A DNA stretch of 64,000 nucleotides from Methylobacterium hispanicum (GTDB lineage: Bacteria > Pseudomonadota > Alphaproteobacteria > Rhizobiales > Beijerinckiaceae), in assembly GCF_022179285.1 (NCBI RefSeq), contig NZ_BPQO01000007.1, positions 1 through 64,000 of the forward strand, given 5' to 3'. Shown in pieces: positions 56,335 through 64,000 of this stretch. The notes beneath the pieces are model-generated. The model ran no database searches. It was not told the origin of the DNA and saw nothing but the letters and a program-made list of their open reading frames with translations. The translations under genes and the position numbers were made by a program. Position 1 is the first letter of the stretch; every line of letters begins with the position of its first letter.

Positions 56335-56709
56335 TCAGGCGCGCGGCGGCCTTGGCAGGCGGTCGGGAGAGACCGAGGGCATCCTCTCGGACAATCTGGC
56401 GTAGGAGGGGCGCGTTCCGTCGGGGAGCGGGGCATCGCCGGCGACGGTCGTGCTCAAGGCGACGTGGCAACCGCAATGGACGTGGTCGGCTGACCCGGGG
56501 TCGGAGGCATGATCCAGGCCAGACACCGTATGCGGGACGAGCGAGAGTTCGCTCCTGTCATGGCCTTGACGGCCCTGGTGAGAGACAAGGTCGTCCATGA
56601 GACCGGCGCCGGGCATCGCGATGGCCAGCGCCAGGACGAGCGCGAGGGCGGCGGTTGCCCACCACCCCGTCATCGCTCCGAAGCTCATATGGCGCCGCGC
56701 CGAAGTCAT
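56335..56709 (-). CDS. Small secreted CzcI-like protein with CGCH motif, PPR tail
   Basis: This 124-residue exported protein is 125 bp upstream of czcB. It has a signal segment (ATAALALVLALAIAMPGAG), HQGRQGHDRSE, DHVHCGCHVALS and a tail SPDRLPRPPRA. ATG 56709 gives the same length as its counterpart at 4921-5295 and places the signal correctly; an ATG at 56688 is also possible. CzcI of Cupriavidus has a similar CGVCH and PDRP tail. It is likely part of metal sensing or delivery for the Czc pump. Confidence 0.72.
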   Translation of the reverse strand: MTSARRHMSFGAMTGWWATAALALVLALAIAMPGAGLMDDLVSHQGRQGHDRSELSLVPHTVSGLDHASDPGSADHVHCGCHVALSTTVAGDAPLPDGTRPSYARLSERMPSVSPDRLPRPPRA

Positions 56710-56863
56710 CACCGTCCTTATCTGCGATTCCGAGGCTGTGTCGCAAGCTGCGGTCGCCCGTTGTGGTGAAGGCTTCCCTGGTCGGAGGATACTGAATGGT
56801 CGCTTCACGCCCCGTTCAAAGCCGTCGGCAGAGCCTTGTGCGACCAGCAAGGAATTTTCGTCC

Positions 56864-57091
56864 ATGAAACGTCGCTTGATCACCCTGACGACCGCTGCCC
56901 TCGCATCGGTCCCCATGACCGCGTCGGCCCAACATTACGGCTACGGACCACCTCCCCACCATCATGAGGAGGTGCGCCGCCACCATCACGGCGACCACGA
57001 CCACGTGGAGGTTCGTCGCCATCATCACGACGACCGGGACGAGAACCGCCACGGCTTTGAGCGCCACGATCACCGCGAGTTCGACGACTGA
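56864..57091 (+). CDS. Small secreted His-rich protein, FDD tail
   Basis: This 75-residue protein has a signal peptide (LTTAALASVPMTASA) and a mature part with HHHEEVRRHHHGDHDHVEV, RRHHHDDRDE and HREFDD; about one third is His. AAGGAA stands upstream of the ATG. It is a paralogue of 25208-25441. A periplasmic metal buffer is likely from composition. Confidence 0.75.
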   Translation: MKRRLITLTTAALASVPMTASAQHYGYGPPPHHHEEVRRHHHGDHDHVEVRRHHHDDRDENRHGFERHDHREFDD

Positions 57092-57276
57092 ACGTTTCGG
57101 TCGACCGAACCAAGGCGGACGCCCGCCCCGACTTGCGTCGAGGCGGGCGTTTCCACGATGCGTGAGGGGGCTGTATCGCACCGTGAAAAGTCGTCCGGGC
57201 AAGGGGACGCCGCGAGCGCGTAGCCGAGGCCCGTTGCCAGGAGCGCGAAGACGACGAGCAGGGGCAGCAATCGCAT
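57070..57276 (-). CDS. Possible small secreted protein
   Basis: A 68-residue frame with a convincing signal peptide (LLPLLVVFALLATGLGYALAA) and a short mature part with two Cys (ASPCPDDFSRCDTAP). Its 3' end overlaps the convergent His-rich gene by 22 bp. No relative is visible in the window. It may be real, but the evidence is only the signal sequence. Confidence 0.35.
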   Translation of the reverse strand: MRLLPLLVVFALLATGLGYALAASPCPDDFSRCDTAPSRIVETPASTQVGAGVRLGSVDRNVQSSNSR

Positions 57277-57314
57277 CGCGCGTCTCCCGCTCATCGTGTC
57301 ACCTCGTGGGAAGC

Positions 57315-57578
57315 TTACTTCTTGCCGGGCTTATCCTGGCTGTGCCCGTGCGCGTGGCCGTCGCCTTCGCGGTGCGCGGGCTTGCCGTCCGGGCCTTTCT
57401 CCTGCGCCTCCCGCACCCGCGGATCGTCACGGTGGGCGGGTCCGCCGGAGACGTCGCCCGAGTTCGGGACGCTGCGCTCCGGATTGGAGGCGTTGCCGTG
57501 CCCGTCGACCGCGAGGGCGGGCGTGGCCGCTCCGGCCAGCATCGCGGCGGTGAGAACGGCGGCAAGCGTACGCTTCAT
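57315..57578 (-). CDS. Small secreted His-rich protein, SGGP motif
   Basis: This 87-residue exported protein has a signal peptide (VLTAAMLAGAATPALA), then SGDVSGGPAHRDDP, GPDGKPAHREGDGHAHGH and DKPGKK. GGAAGGG precedes the ATG. A frameshifted copy lies at 24826-25048. The function is unknown; the His tail suggests metal binding. It is convergent with 56864-57091. Confidence 0.72.
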   Translation of the reverse strand: MKRTLAAVLTAAMLAGAATPALAVDGHGNASNPERSVPNSGDVSGGPAHRDDPRVREAQEKGPDGKPAHREGDGHAHGHSQDKPGKK

Positions 57579-57724
57579 CGATCTGTATCCCTTCCATCGG
57601 CCACATCGGCCGCTTGAGGAGTGGAGATAGCCGACCCGTTTGACTGCCGTTCGCCGCGTTCGTGACGAAGTGTGTCAGGCGCGCGTGCCGACACACTTCG
57701 TCAAGGTCGAGCAAAGCCTCGGCC

Positions 57725-58552
57725 ATGGGGTCGACGTATCCCTACCGGCTCCCCGCAGGACCGGACGCCGGGTCGAACGCGACCCCGGCGAGATCCGACG
57801 CGGCAGCGACAGGTGGCCAAGTGGACAGATCTTTCCCGTCGAGACCCGAGACCCGCGTGCCCCTGGCCGTCGCGCTGGCATTCCTGGCGGGTTCGGCCGA
57901 CTCGATAGGCTTCCTGGAACACTCTCAACTGTTCATGTCGTTCATGAGTGGGAACACGACCCGGTTCGGCGTCGCGGCCAGTTCCTTCGATTGGTCGGGC
58001 GTCACCAGGTTCGGCAGCACCATCGCGCTGTTCTGCTTCGGTGCGTTCGCCGGCACCCTTGTTGCGGCTTGGGCTGGGCGGTGGCGTCTTTCGGTCCTGC
58101 TCGGCGCGCAGGCCGTCCTGCTGTCCATCGGCAACCTCCTGCCGGAAGCTTCCGATGCGTTTCCTCTTCATGCCTATCCCGTCGTCCTTGCCCTCGGCAT
58201 GCTGAATGCGACGCTGCAGGATGAGGCCGGGCGGAGCCTCGCCCTGACCTACGTCACCGGAACCGTCGTACGTTTCGGGACCGGTTTGGCGAACATGGTC
58301 CTGCACAAGCCCGCGCCGTCGTTCTGGCTCCAGGCACCGCTTTGGGCGGGCCTGACGCTTGGCGCGGTCGCCGGCGGCTTCATCCAGAAGGCCCTTGGTC
58401 CCGATGCCTTCCTCGTTCCGGCGGCCCTGTCCGCGTCGCTGGCTGTCGCAGGCATCATCCTCACGGTGGCACTGCCTGGGAGCGGCTATGTCTCGAACGA
58501 GCGGTCGGCGCAGCCGGACGCGCACCCCGACGCACCGGCGACCGCCCGGTAG
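57725..58552 (+). CDS. DUF1275 (YoaK-like) membrane protein
   Basis: This protein of about 275 residues has six to seven helices and DUF1275 features: AFLAGSADSIGFLEHSQLFM, FMSGNTTRFG, and GMLNATLQDEAGRSLALTYVTGT. The substrate or function is unknown. The start is uncertain: ATG 57725 has a weak site and GTG 57821 is also possible. It is convergent with the kinase gene downstream. Confidence 0.82.
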   Translation: MGSTYPYRLPAGPDAGSNATPARSDAAATGGQVDRSFPSRPETRVPLAVALAFLAGSADSIGFLEHSQLFMSFMSGNTTRFGVAASSFDWSGVTRFGSTIALFCFGAFAGTLVAAWAGRWRLSVLLGAQAVLLSIGNLLPEASDAFPLHAYPVVLALGMLNATLQDEAGRSLALTYVTGTVVRFGTGLANMVLHKPAPSFWLQAPLWAGLTLGAVAGGFIQKALGPDAFLVPAALSASLAVAGIILTVALPGSGYVSNERSAQPDAHPDAPATAR

Positions 58553-58560
58553 GCCGCGTC

Positions 58561-59892
58561 TCAATCGCGTCCCTTCGCCCTCGGCAGGCGGATCTCGGCC
58601 CGCAGGCTGCCCTCTGGCCGGTTCGACAGGACGAGCGTGCCGCCGTCCGCCTCGACCGCGCGCCGGGCGATGGTCAGTCCGAGCCCCGTCCCGCCCGTGT
58701 TGCGGTTACGCGACCCCTCCAGCCTGGTGAAGGGCTGGAAGGCCCGGGCGACGTCCTCCGGCGCGATGCCGGGGCCGTCGTCGTCGATGCGCACCACCAG
58801 GGTCGCCTCTTCGATCTCGATGCCGACCCGGACCCGGATCCCGTAGCGCACACCGTTGTCGACAAGGTTCTCGACCGCGCGGCGGAAGGCAACGGGACGT
58901 ACCGACGCCAGCGCCCGGCCGGGGCCGTCGTAGCCCACCTCGCGGCCCACGTCCGCGGAGGCGTCGGCGACGCTCATCAGCACGCTCGCCACGTTGACGA
59001 CCTGCCGTGCTTCCGGGTCGGCTTCGCCACGCAGGTACGACAGCGTCGCGTCGATCATGGCCTGCATGTCGTCGAGGTCGGCAGCCATGGCACGGCGGTC
59101 CGCAAGGTCATCGACCTTGTCCAGGCGAAGACGGAGCCGGGCGATCGGCGTGCGCAGATCGTGCGAGACCGCCGCCAAAGCCTGCGTCCGTTCCGCGACG
59201 AGGCGGTGGATGCGCCCTTGCATCGCGTTCAGCGCCCGACCGATCCCGCGCGTCTCGTCCGGTCCGACCTCAGGCACGGACACGACCGTACCGTGCCCGA
59301 TCCGGACGGTGGCGTGCGTAAGTTCCCTGAGCGGGCCGGCGATCCGGTGCACCAGCACGACGGCGGCGACGCCGACCAGGATCGCCATCGCGGTGGCGAG
59401 GTACGCCCAGGGTGCAAGGTGGACCAGGTGAGGCGAATGGGCGGACCGGAAGGTCAGGAAACTGCCGTCCGGCAGCGGGAAGGCGCCGCGCAGGTCCTGT
59501 TGGTGCAGCGGCTCGTCCGGCGCCGCCAGGGCGAGCGCCAGACCTGGGCCGAGCACGGGCTCGATCTCCAGGACGCGTTCGCGCAGATCGCGCAAGGCGG
59601 GGTCTGTCTTGCCCGTCTCGGCGGATTCCCCCCGCTCCCAGCCTATCTCGAAATGACCCGACGAGAGGGCTTTTGCCTCGATGCCGCGCTCCCCCGGCGG
59701 TCGCCGCAGTACCGCTTCCCGCGCCAAGACGAGCTGTCGCGCCACTTCGTTCGCGAACGCCTCGTCGGCCGCGGCCGACGCCGACTGACGGTACAGCAAC
59801 AACGCGCCCCCGTGGACCACGAGTACCGCCAGCAACAGCACGGCGACGGTGCGCCCCTCCAGGCTGCGGGCAAGATCGACCAGTTGTTTCAC
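58561..59892 (-). CDS. Membrane sensor histidine kinase
   Basis: This 443-residue kinase has helix 1 at about 17-34, a periplasmic region (about 35-165) without a known ligand motif, helix 2 (YLATAMAILVGVAAVVLVH), a HAMP region, HisKA with AAVSHDLRTPIARLRLRLD (phospho-His about 245) and HATPase with VENLVDNGVRYG, DDDGPGI and GTGLGLTIARRAV. It overlaps the regulator gene by 4 bp. The target genes are not evident; DUF1275 is convergent, not in the operon. Confidence 0.92.
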   Translation of the reverse strand: MKQLVDLARSLEGRTVAVLLLAVLVVHGGALLLYRQSASAAADEAFANEVARQLVLAREAVLRRPPGERGIEAKALSSGHFEIGWERGESAETGKTDPALRDLRERVLEIEPVLGPGLALALAAPDEPLHQQDLRGAFPLPDGSFLTFRSAHSPHLVHLAPWAYLATAMAILVGVAAVVLVHRIAGPLRELTHATVRIGHGTVVSVPEVGPDETRGIGRALNAMQGRIHRLVAERTQALAAVSHDLRTPIARLRLRLDKVDDLADRRAMAADLDDMQAMIDATLSYLRGEADPEARQVVNVASVLMSVADASADVGREVGYDGPGRALASVRPVAFRRAVENLVDNGVRYGIRVRVGIEIEEATLVVRIDDDGPGIAPEDVARAFQPFTRLEGSRNRNTGGTGLGLTIARRAVEADGGTLVLSNRPEGSLRAEIRLPRAKGRD

Positions 59893-60650
59893 GCCCGCTC
59901 GACCTTGGCGGCCATCATGTAGCCGGAGCCGCGAACCGTCTTGATCACGGGGAGCGTGCCCTCGGGCGGTTCGAGCTTGCGCCTCAGGCGGCTGACCAGG
60001 GTGTCCACGCTACGGTCGGACGGGGCGGCGAGCCGTCCGCGGCTCATCTCCAGGATCTGCTCGCGGCCGAGCACGCGCCCGGGATGCTCTAGGAACACCA
60101 TGAGTAGGTCGTGCTCGGCCCCCGAGAGGTCTACGGCAGCCCCCCCGGGATCGGTCAGCTGCCGGCTGCGCAAATCGAGCCGCCAGCCGGCGAAGGTCAG
60201 AACCTGTGCCCTCTCCGCCGCGGTGGCGGCCGGCGCGATGGTGGTCCGACGCAGCACCGCGCGGATGCGGGCAAGGAGTTCCGGCCGGCCGAACGGCTTG
60301 GCGACGTAGTCGTCGGCTCCGAGTTCGAGTCCGAGTACCCGGTCCGCCTCCTCGTTGCGGGCGGAGAGCATGATGACCGGCACGGTGCCCTTGCTGCGCA
60401 GCGCCCGCAGCAGATCGAAGCCGGAGGCGCCGGGCAGCATCACGTCGAGCAAGACGAGATCGACCGACTTCCCGGGCAGAAGCGACCACATCTCGGCGCC
60501 GCTGCGGCAACCGGTGACGCGGTAGCCGCTCTCCCTCAGGAGTCGCGTGACCAACACCCGCATGCCGTCGTCGTCTTCGATCAGGAGGATGTGCTCCTGT
60601 GCGCAGCCCGCTCCCGGCCTGTCATCGCGTTCCATCAGCCACCGTTTCAT
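59889..60650 (-). CDS. OmpR-family response regulator
   Basis: This 253-residue regulator has a receiver with HILLIEDDDGM, LVLLDVMLPGASG (phospho-Asp about 70) and DYVAKPFG, and a winged-helix domain with LSGAEHDLLMVFLEHPGR and VRGSGYMM. About 20 extra N-terminal residues precede the receiver; an ATG at 60635 is also possible. It is translated with the kinase gene. Confidence 0.92.
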   Translation of the reverse strand: MKRWLMERDDRPGAGCAQEHILLIEDDDGMRVLVTRLLRESGYRVTGCRSGAEMWSLLPGKSVDLVLLDVMLPGASGFDLLRALRSKGTVPVIMLSARNEEADRVLGLELGADDYVAKPFGRPELLARIRAVLRRTTIAPAATAAERAQVLTFAGWRLDLRSRQLTDPGGAAVDLSGAEHDLLMVFLEHPGRVLGREQILEMSRGRLAAPSDRSVDTLVSRLRRKLEPPEGTLPVIKTVRGSGYMMAAKVERA

Positions 60651-61160
60651 CCATCGCCGCGGGGTCCATTGCGAACAAAGTCTCCGTCAGATTCAGATAA
60701 CGCATCAGGGGACTCTCATCGAGTGGGCCACGAACGTCAATGAAGTCACTTGTATAAATTTTGCATATTTTATATTGTCGATACGACTGCTCGACCAAAA
60801 ATACGACCAATTTGATTTGATAGTATGCTCTATACATAATTAAATGTAATTTACGAGGATATCAAAATTTTGAAGTCAGAAGCGGTCGATGCCGGGTGAG
60901 TACAAATCGGCCTATGGATCCGGCTGTCGCGGAGGTGCGAATGGAGCGATCCGATGCTCGTTCGCCCGATTTCCCGGAAAAGAGCTGAACGGTGGTTCGA
61001 AGACATCGCCGAATACTCCTGAATTCGGACGGGCCGGCGCTCGGATTACTCTAACACCATGAGGCGTGAATTAACCTTTTTTTAACTCTAACTCATTAGA
61101 TTTGATTAACAAATTTGTGCACGCCGGGACAGGATGCCGGCAAGAGGGAGGCTGGCGGCG
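60651..61160. other. AT-rich intergenic island
   Basis: This stretch is sharply richer in A and T than the rest of the window, especially 60750-60865 (runs such as TATAAATTTTGCATATTTTA) and 61065-61120 (TTTTTTTAACTCTAACTC). I see no gene in it. It could be a promoter region, a horizontally acquired scar, or a silencer-protein binding region. Confidence 0.7.
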
Positions 61161-61565
61161 ATGAAGGACGACATTTCCGGGCCAAGCTTGGCGTCTGCCG
61201 CCCTACGCATACATCAGGGTCGCATGCGCGTGTCGGTCGAGAATATTGCCAACGCGCGTTCCACGGCGTCCGCCCCAGACGGCGAACCCTATAGGCGCAA
61301 GATTGCAGTGTTCGAGCCGATCACGGGCAACACCGAAGAGGCACCGGCCATCCGTATCGTACGCGACAAGACCGAATTCCCGACGGTTCATAGTCCTGGA
61401 CACCCCGCCGCCGATGCTGGCGGCAACCTCAAGCTTCCCAATGTCCGCCCTACGGTCGAGATGTCCGAACTTCGCTCTGCGATGCGAGCGTACGAGGCCA
61501 ATCTGCGCACTATCGCGACCTTTGACGACCTGAAAGGAAAGACGCTCGCGCTACTGAAGAGCTGA
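61161..61565 (+). CDS. flgC: Orphan flagellar basal-body rod protein FlgC-like
   Basis: This 134-residue protein has full FlgC length. MRVSVENIANARSTA near the N-terminus, EPYRRKIAVFEP, HSPGHPAADAGGNLKLPNV, and the C-terminal RSAMRAYEANLRTIATFDDLKGKTLALL are FlgC family landmarks. No other flagellar gene is near, so it is not in its usual flgBC-fliE operon. It follows an AT-rich leader. It may be a displaced or acquired spare rod protein. ATG 61161 is chosen; GGGAGG lies upstream. Confidence 0.82.
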   Translation: MKDDISGPSLASAALRIHQGRMRVSVENIANARSTASAPDGEPYRRKIAVFEPITGNTEEAPAIRIVRDKTEFPTVHSPGHPAADAGGNLKLPNVRPTVEMSELRSAMRAYEANLRTIATFDDLKGKTLALLKS

Positions 61566-61624
61566 TGTCATCGACCCGAAAGCCTTTCGTGATGACGCAT
61601 CAAACGCGGCCGGCACGTGCGCCA

Positions 61625-62311
61625 TCAACCGACAAGCTCATCGAGCAAGAGCAATAGCAGGAAGCCTGCGAAGAACATCGCGGTCACCCATGGACGGTCC
61701 TCCGTTTCGTGTGCCTCGACCAAAAGTTCCTCCGTCACGAGGTAGAGGAGCGCAATCAGGCCGAAGGCGAGAAAGCCGCCGCGGATGGCCGCGGGCAGCG
61801 TGGCGACCGGGCCGCCGAGCAGCGCACCGAGCGGCAGCAGGACGACGAGGGCGGCGGTCAAGCCGACCACCCTGGCTTTCGAGGTTCCGCCCTCGCCGAG
61901 TTCGTTCGCGACGGTCAGGCCGAGGAACAGCACCTCGATGGTCAGGGCGACCGTAAGCAGGAAACCGGCCTTGGCGCCCGCTGCGAAGGCGATGCCGAGG
62001 ACGAGCCCGTCCACCAAGATATCAATTCCGGTGACGGTCAGTAGACCGACTGGTCCTTTCACCCGACGCTCCAGAGTGCGGACCGCGAGCATGGCGGCAA
62101 CACCGACGCCGCCGCCGACCAGGGTGGCCCAAGGCGATCCGGCATGCTTGAGGTCAGGCAGGATCTCGCCCGCCGCCGCGGCGAATACGACGCCTGCGGC
62201 GAAGTGCTGGATGGCGCTGACCAAGACGGGTCCCGGCCGCATGTTGACGGCGACCGCGGCGCCGAGGACGGCGGCGGCTGCCGGGATGAGGGTATAGAGC
62301 CAGGCTTGCAT
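61625..62311 (-). CDS. ZIP-family metal transporter
   Basis: This 228-residue protein has about seven helices. The ZIP metal path is visible in QHFAAGVVFAAAAGEILPDL, DILVDGLVLGIAF, LTIEVLFLGLTVANELGE and YLVTEELLVEAHE. In the first path helix a His/Glu pair stays, while the central HN of many ZIPs is replaced by VDG. ZIP proteins normally import metal to the cytoplasm, which is odd next to an exporter. It follows the CDF gene by 7 bp and would be co-transcribed from the MerR-type promoter at 63329-63359. Confidence 0.85.
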   Translation of the reverse strand: MQAWLYTLIPAAAAVLGAAVAVNMRPGPVLVSAIQHFAAGVVFAAAAGEILPDLKHAGSPWATLVGGGVGVAAMLAVRTLERRVKGPVGLLTVTGIDILVDGLVLGIAFAAGAKAGFLLTVALTIEVLFLGLTVANELGEGGTSKARVVGLTAALVVLLPLGALLGGPVATLPAAIRGGFLAFGLIALLYLVTEELLVEAHETEDRPWVTAMFFAGFLLLLLLDELVG

Positions 62312-62318
62312 CGCAGGT

Positions 62319-63275
62319 TCAGACCACGCCGTCCGGGGCCAGGGCGCAGGCGGTCGTCTCGCTCGTCTCGACCTGCAACGTGACGTGGACGATCCCGAAG
62401 CGGCCCCTCAATTCGCGTGCGGCTCGTATAAGGAAAGCGTCGTCCGTGCCGTCCGGCCTTACGAGATGGCTCGTCAGGGCGACCTCGGTCGTGCTCATCG
62501 GCCAGACGTGATAGTCGTGGACGGCCGTGACGTCCTCCAAGCCCCGCAGATGCGCGCGCACGGCGTCAGGGTCGATGCCGGGGGGCACGGCGGCGAGCGA
62601 CATCCGCACGCTGTCGCGCAGGAGTCCCCAAGTGCTCCATACGACCGCCGCGGCGATGAGTAGGCTGGTCACCGGATCGAGCCAACGCCAACCCGTCAGG
62701 GCGATAAGCAGGCCGGCGACGACGACGCCCGCCGAGACGGCGGCATCGGCGGCCATGTGCAGAAAGGCCCCCTTCACGTTGAGGTCGCCTTCGCGCCCCG
62801 ATGCGAACAGCCAAGCGCTGATGCCGTTGATCAGGATGCCGATGCCCGCGACCACCATCACGGTGGTCCCGGCCACCGGTGCGGGCTCACCGAAGCGCCG
62901 GACGGCCTCCCAGGCGATGGCGCCCATGGCGACGAGGAGGATGACCGCGTTGAACAAGGCGGCCAGGATCGAGGAGCTCTTCATGCCGTAGGTGTAGCGC
63001 GGCTTAGGCGCCCGTTTCCCGAGAATGGCCGCGGCCCAGGCGACGGCGAGCCCGAGTACGTCCGAGAGGTTGTGGCCTGCGTCGGCGACGAGGGCGAGGG
63101 AATTGCTCAAGAACCCGTAGACCGCCTCGACGATCACGAAGGCGACGTTCAGACCGATGCCGACGGCGAAGGCCCTTCCGAAACCGAAGGATGCCTGAGC
63201 ATTGCCGGAATGGCCGTGTTCGTGTCCACCTCCGTCACGGAGGGCACGGACGGAGCGATCTGCGTGTCCGGTCAT
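62319..63275 (-). CDS. czcD: CDF-family Zn/Cd exporter (CzcD-like)
   Basis: This 318-residue protein has a short His-containing N-terminus (GGGHEHGHSG) and six helices. The two intramembrane sites are canonical: DAGHNLSD and HMAAD. The C-terminal domain shows AVHDYHVWPMSTTEVALTSHL. It exports Zn and related ions from the cytoplasm. It is preceded by a MerR-type promoter nearly identical to that of the P1B ATPase at the right edge. Confidence 0.93.
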   Translation of the reverse strand: MTGHADRSVRALRDGGGHEHGHSGNAQASFGFGRAFAVGIGLNVAFVIVEAVYGFLSNSLALVADAGHNLSDVLGLAVAWAAAILGKRAPKPRYTYGMKSSSILAALFNAVILLVAMGAIAWEAVRRFGEPAPVAGTTVMVVAGIGILINGISAWLFASGREGDLNVKGAFLHMAADAAVSAGVVVAGLLIALTGWRWLDPVTSLLIAAAVVWSTWGLLRDSVRMSLAAVPPGIDPDAVRAHLRGLEDVTAVHDYHVWPMSTTEVALTSHLVRPDGTDDAFLIRAARELRGRFGIVHVTLQVETSETTACALAPDGVV

Positions 63276-63328
63276 TGGGAAATCCGCTCGGCTTCATGCC
63301 CTCGGCGGGGCGTCCGACATATGCGGCA

Positions 63329-63359
63329 CGCCTAATTCCTCTAGCGACTGGAGGAGCAA
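63329..63359 (-). promoter_or_regulatory. MerR-type promoter of the CDF-ZIP operon
   Basis: On the minus strand TTGCTC (63354-63359) and TAGGCG (63329-63334) are 19 bp apart, with the dyad CCTCCAG-TCG-CTAGAGG between (one mismatch). It differs from the ATPase promoter at 63841-63871 at only a few positions, so both should respond to the regulator at 63413-63835. The CDF start is 53 bp downstream. Confidence 0.85.
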
Positions 63360-63412
63360 GGGGTTTCGAACGTGGTGAGCGCATAAAATCCAATTCCGCG
63401 TGGCCGTAGGCA

Positions 63413-63835
63413 TCAGTGAACCTCGTGCAGGCATTCACCGTGATCGGCCAGCACCTCGACGATGCGGCATTCCCGGACACTGCCCCGCGAGCATTGATCC
63501 AGCATCGCCTGGACCTCCACCCTCAACCCGGTGAGCCGCGCAATCCGGTCGTCGATGTCAGCGAGATGCCGGCGGGCGATTGCGTCTACCTCCCCGCACG
63601 GGCGTTCCGGCTGCTCGGCGAGATCGAGCAGCGCGCGGATGTCCTCGATCTCAAATCCGAGTTCACGCGCGTGCCGAATGAACCGAAGCCTGCGGACGTC
63701 GGCCGCGCCGTAGGTCCGCCGGTTGCCTTCCGTTCGGGACGCGCGCGGCAGGAGTCCGCGCTCCTCGTAGAATCGGATGGTCGGCACCTTCACGGCTGCC
63801 TGCCGCGACAATTCCCCGATTGCGATGGGCTTCAA
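63413..63835 (-). CDS. MerR-family metal regulator
   Basis: This 140-residue regulator starts at TTG 63835, chosen because GAGGAG lies 8 bases upstream and the canonical IAIGELSRQAAVKVPTIRFYEE follows. TEGNRRTYGAADVRRLRFI is the wing. Metal cysteines are in the CadR/PbrR positions (PCGEVDAIA, then QCSRGSVREC), with an added Cys/His tail (GECLHEVH). It sits between the two promoters it probably controls: its own/ATPase divergent region and the CDF promoter downstream. Confidence 0.9.
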   Translation of the reverse strand: MKPIAIGELSRQAAVKVPTIRFYEERGLLPRASRTEGNRRTYGAADVRRLRFIRHARELGFEIEDIRALLDLAEQPERPCGEVDAIARRHLADIDDRIARLTGLRVEVQAMLDQCSRGSVRECRIVEVLADHGECLHEVH

Positions 63836-63840
63836 GATAT

Positions 63841-63871
63841 TTGCTCCTCTAGTCGCTAGAGGAAGTAGGGT
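63841..63871 (+). promoter_or_regulatory. MerR-type promoter of the right-edge P1B ATPase
   Basis: TTGCTC (63841-63846) and TAGGGT (63866-63871) are separated by 19 bp. Between them lies a perfect dyad with 8-bp arms (TCCTCTAG / CTAGAGGA, TCG centre, 63845-63863). The over-long spacer with central dyad is diagnostic of MerR-activated promoters. The regulator's own start is 6 bp away on the other strand. Confidence 0.9.
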
Positions 63872-63899
63872 CGCCTTAACCACAAGGAAGGCACCCGCC

Positions 63900-64000
63900 G
63901 TGACCGAAGCAGCGACCCTGGACAGGACCGACGTCCCGACGACCCGCCTGCGGGTGACCGGCATGGACTGCGCGTCCTGCGCGGCGAAGGTCGAGGCCGC
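63900..64000 (+). CDS. P1B-type ATPase, N-terminus only (runs off window)
   Basis: GTG 63900, preceded by AAGGAAGG, opens a frame that reaches the HMA metal site GMDCASCAAKVEA at about residues 21-33, where the window ends. The motif, the MerR-type promoter and the neighbouring CDF gene point to a second Zn/Cd/Pb-type ATPase. Nothing of the membrane or catalytic parts is visible. Confidence 0.8.
   Translation, partial: MTEAATLDRTDVPTTRLRVTGMDCASCAAKVEA

Overview
The window is 64 kb of high-GC DNA that reads like an alphaproteobacterial accessory region. A Methylobacterium-like host is my inference from codon and GC style, HWE-type and LOV kinases and an alphaproteobacterial-type FlgC; no rRNA, tRNA or replication gene fixes the species. 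It is dominated by heavy-metal efflux: three full-length metal RND pumps plus one truncated and one decayed copy, five periplasmic adaptors, two P1B-type ATPases (one running off the right edge), two CDF transporters, one ZIP transporter, two MerR-family regulators and many small secreted His/Cys/Met-rich proteins.

Layout. 1-7.7 kb: a divergent pair of efflux operons in decay. The left RND gene is cut at about position 110 by what looks like an IS end, and the right CzcA gene is an internally deleted remnant. 7.8-13.4 kb: a YnfA-type membrane protein, then a lead/zinc/cadmium-type operon (P1B ATPase - lspA - YafK-like L,D-transpeptidase - ccdA) facing a CadR-like regulator across a textbook MerR-type operator. 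13.4-20.7 kb: a NYN-domain protein and a Cu/Ag-type operon (small Met-rich protein, FixH-like protein, CusB, CusA, DUF411). 20.8-30.3 kb: three large soluble sensor kinases, one with a LOV blue-light domain and one HWE type, plus small His-rich protein genes and a 34-nt poly-C run. 30.3-36.3 kb: a PAP2 phosphatase and three paralogous membrane proteins with a fourfold internal repeat, lying downstream of an OmpR/QseC-like two-component pair.

36.8-43.2 kb is defence-like: a Fic protein with an AbiEi-like N-terminal region, then a same-strand cluster of a DUF2235 hydrolase, an OLD-family ATPase-nuclease split by an amber codon, a truncated deaminase and a small gene split by an opal codon. 43.6-56.7 kb is the intact counterpart of the left block: two convergent efflux operons, with CDF and small secreted proteins appended. 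56.8-60.7 kb: more His-rich secreted proteins, a DUF1275 membrane protein and a two-component pair. 60.7-61.6 kb: an AT-rich island with an orphan flgC. 61.6-64 kb: ZIP and CDF genes, a MerR regulator and the start of a second P1B ATPase, with two almost identical MerR-type promoters linking the ATPase and the CDF/ZIP genes into one regulon.

The two most distinctive observations are: (1) all four RND/adaptor operons of the HlyD/Czc type, and the Cus operon, begin with a small secreted CzcI-like protein ending in a conserved PPR-x-A-type tail; (2) three tandem membrane paralogues with four Asp-containing repeats sit in an operon with a periplasmic protein, next to a sensor kinase and response regulator.
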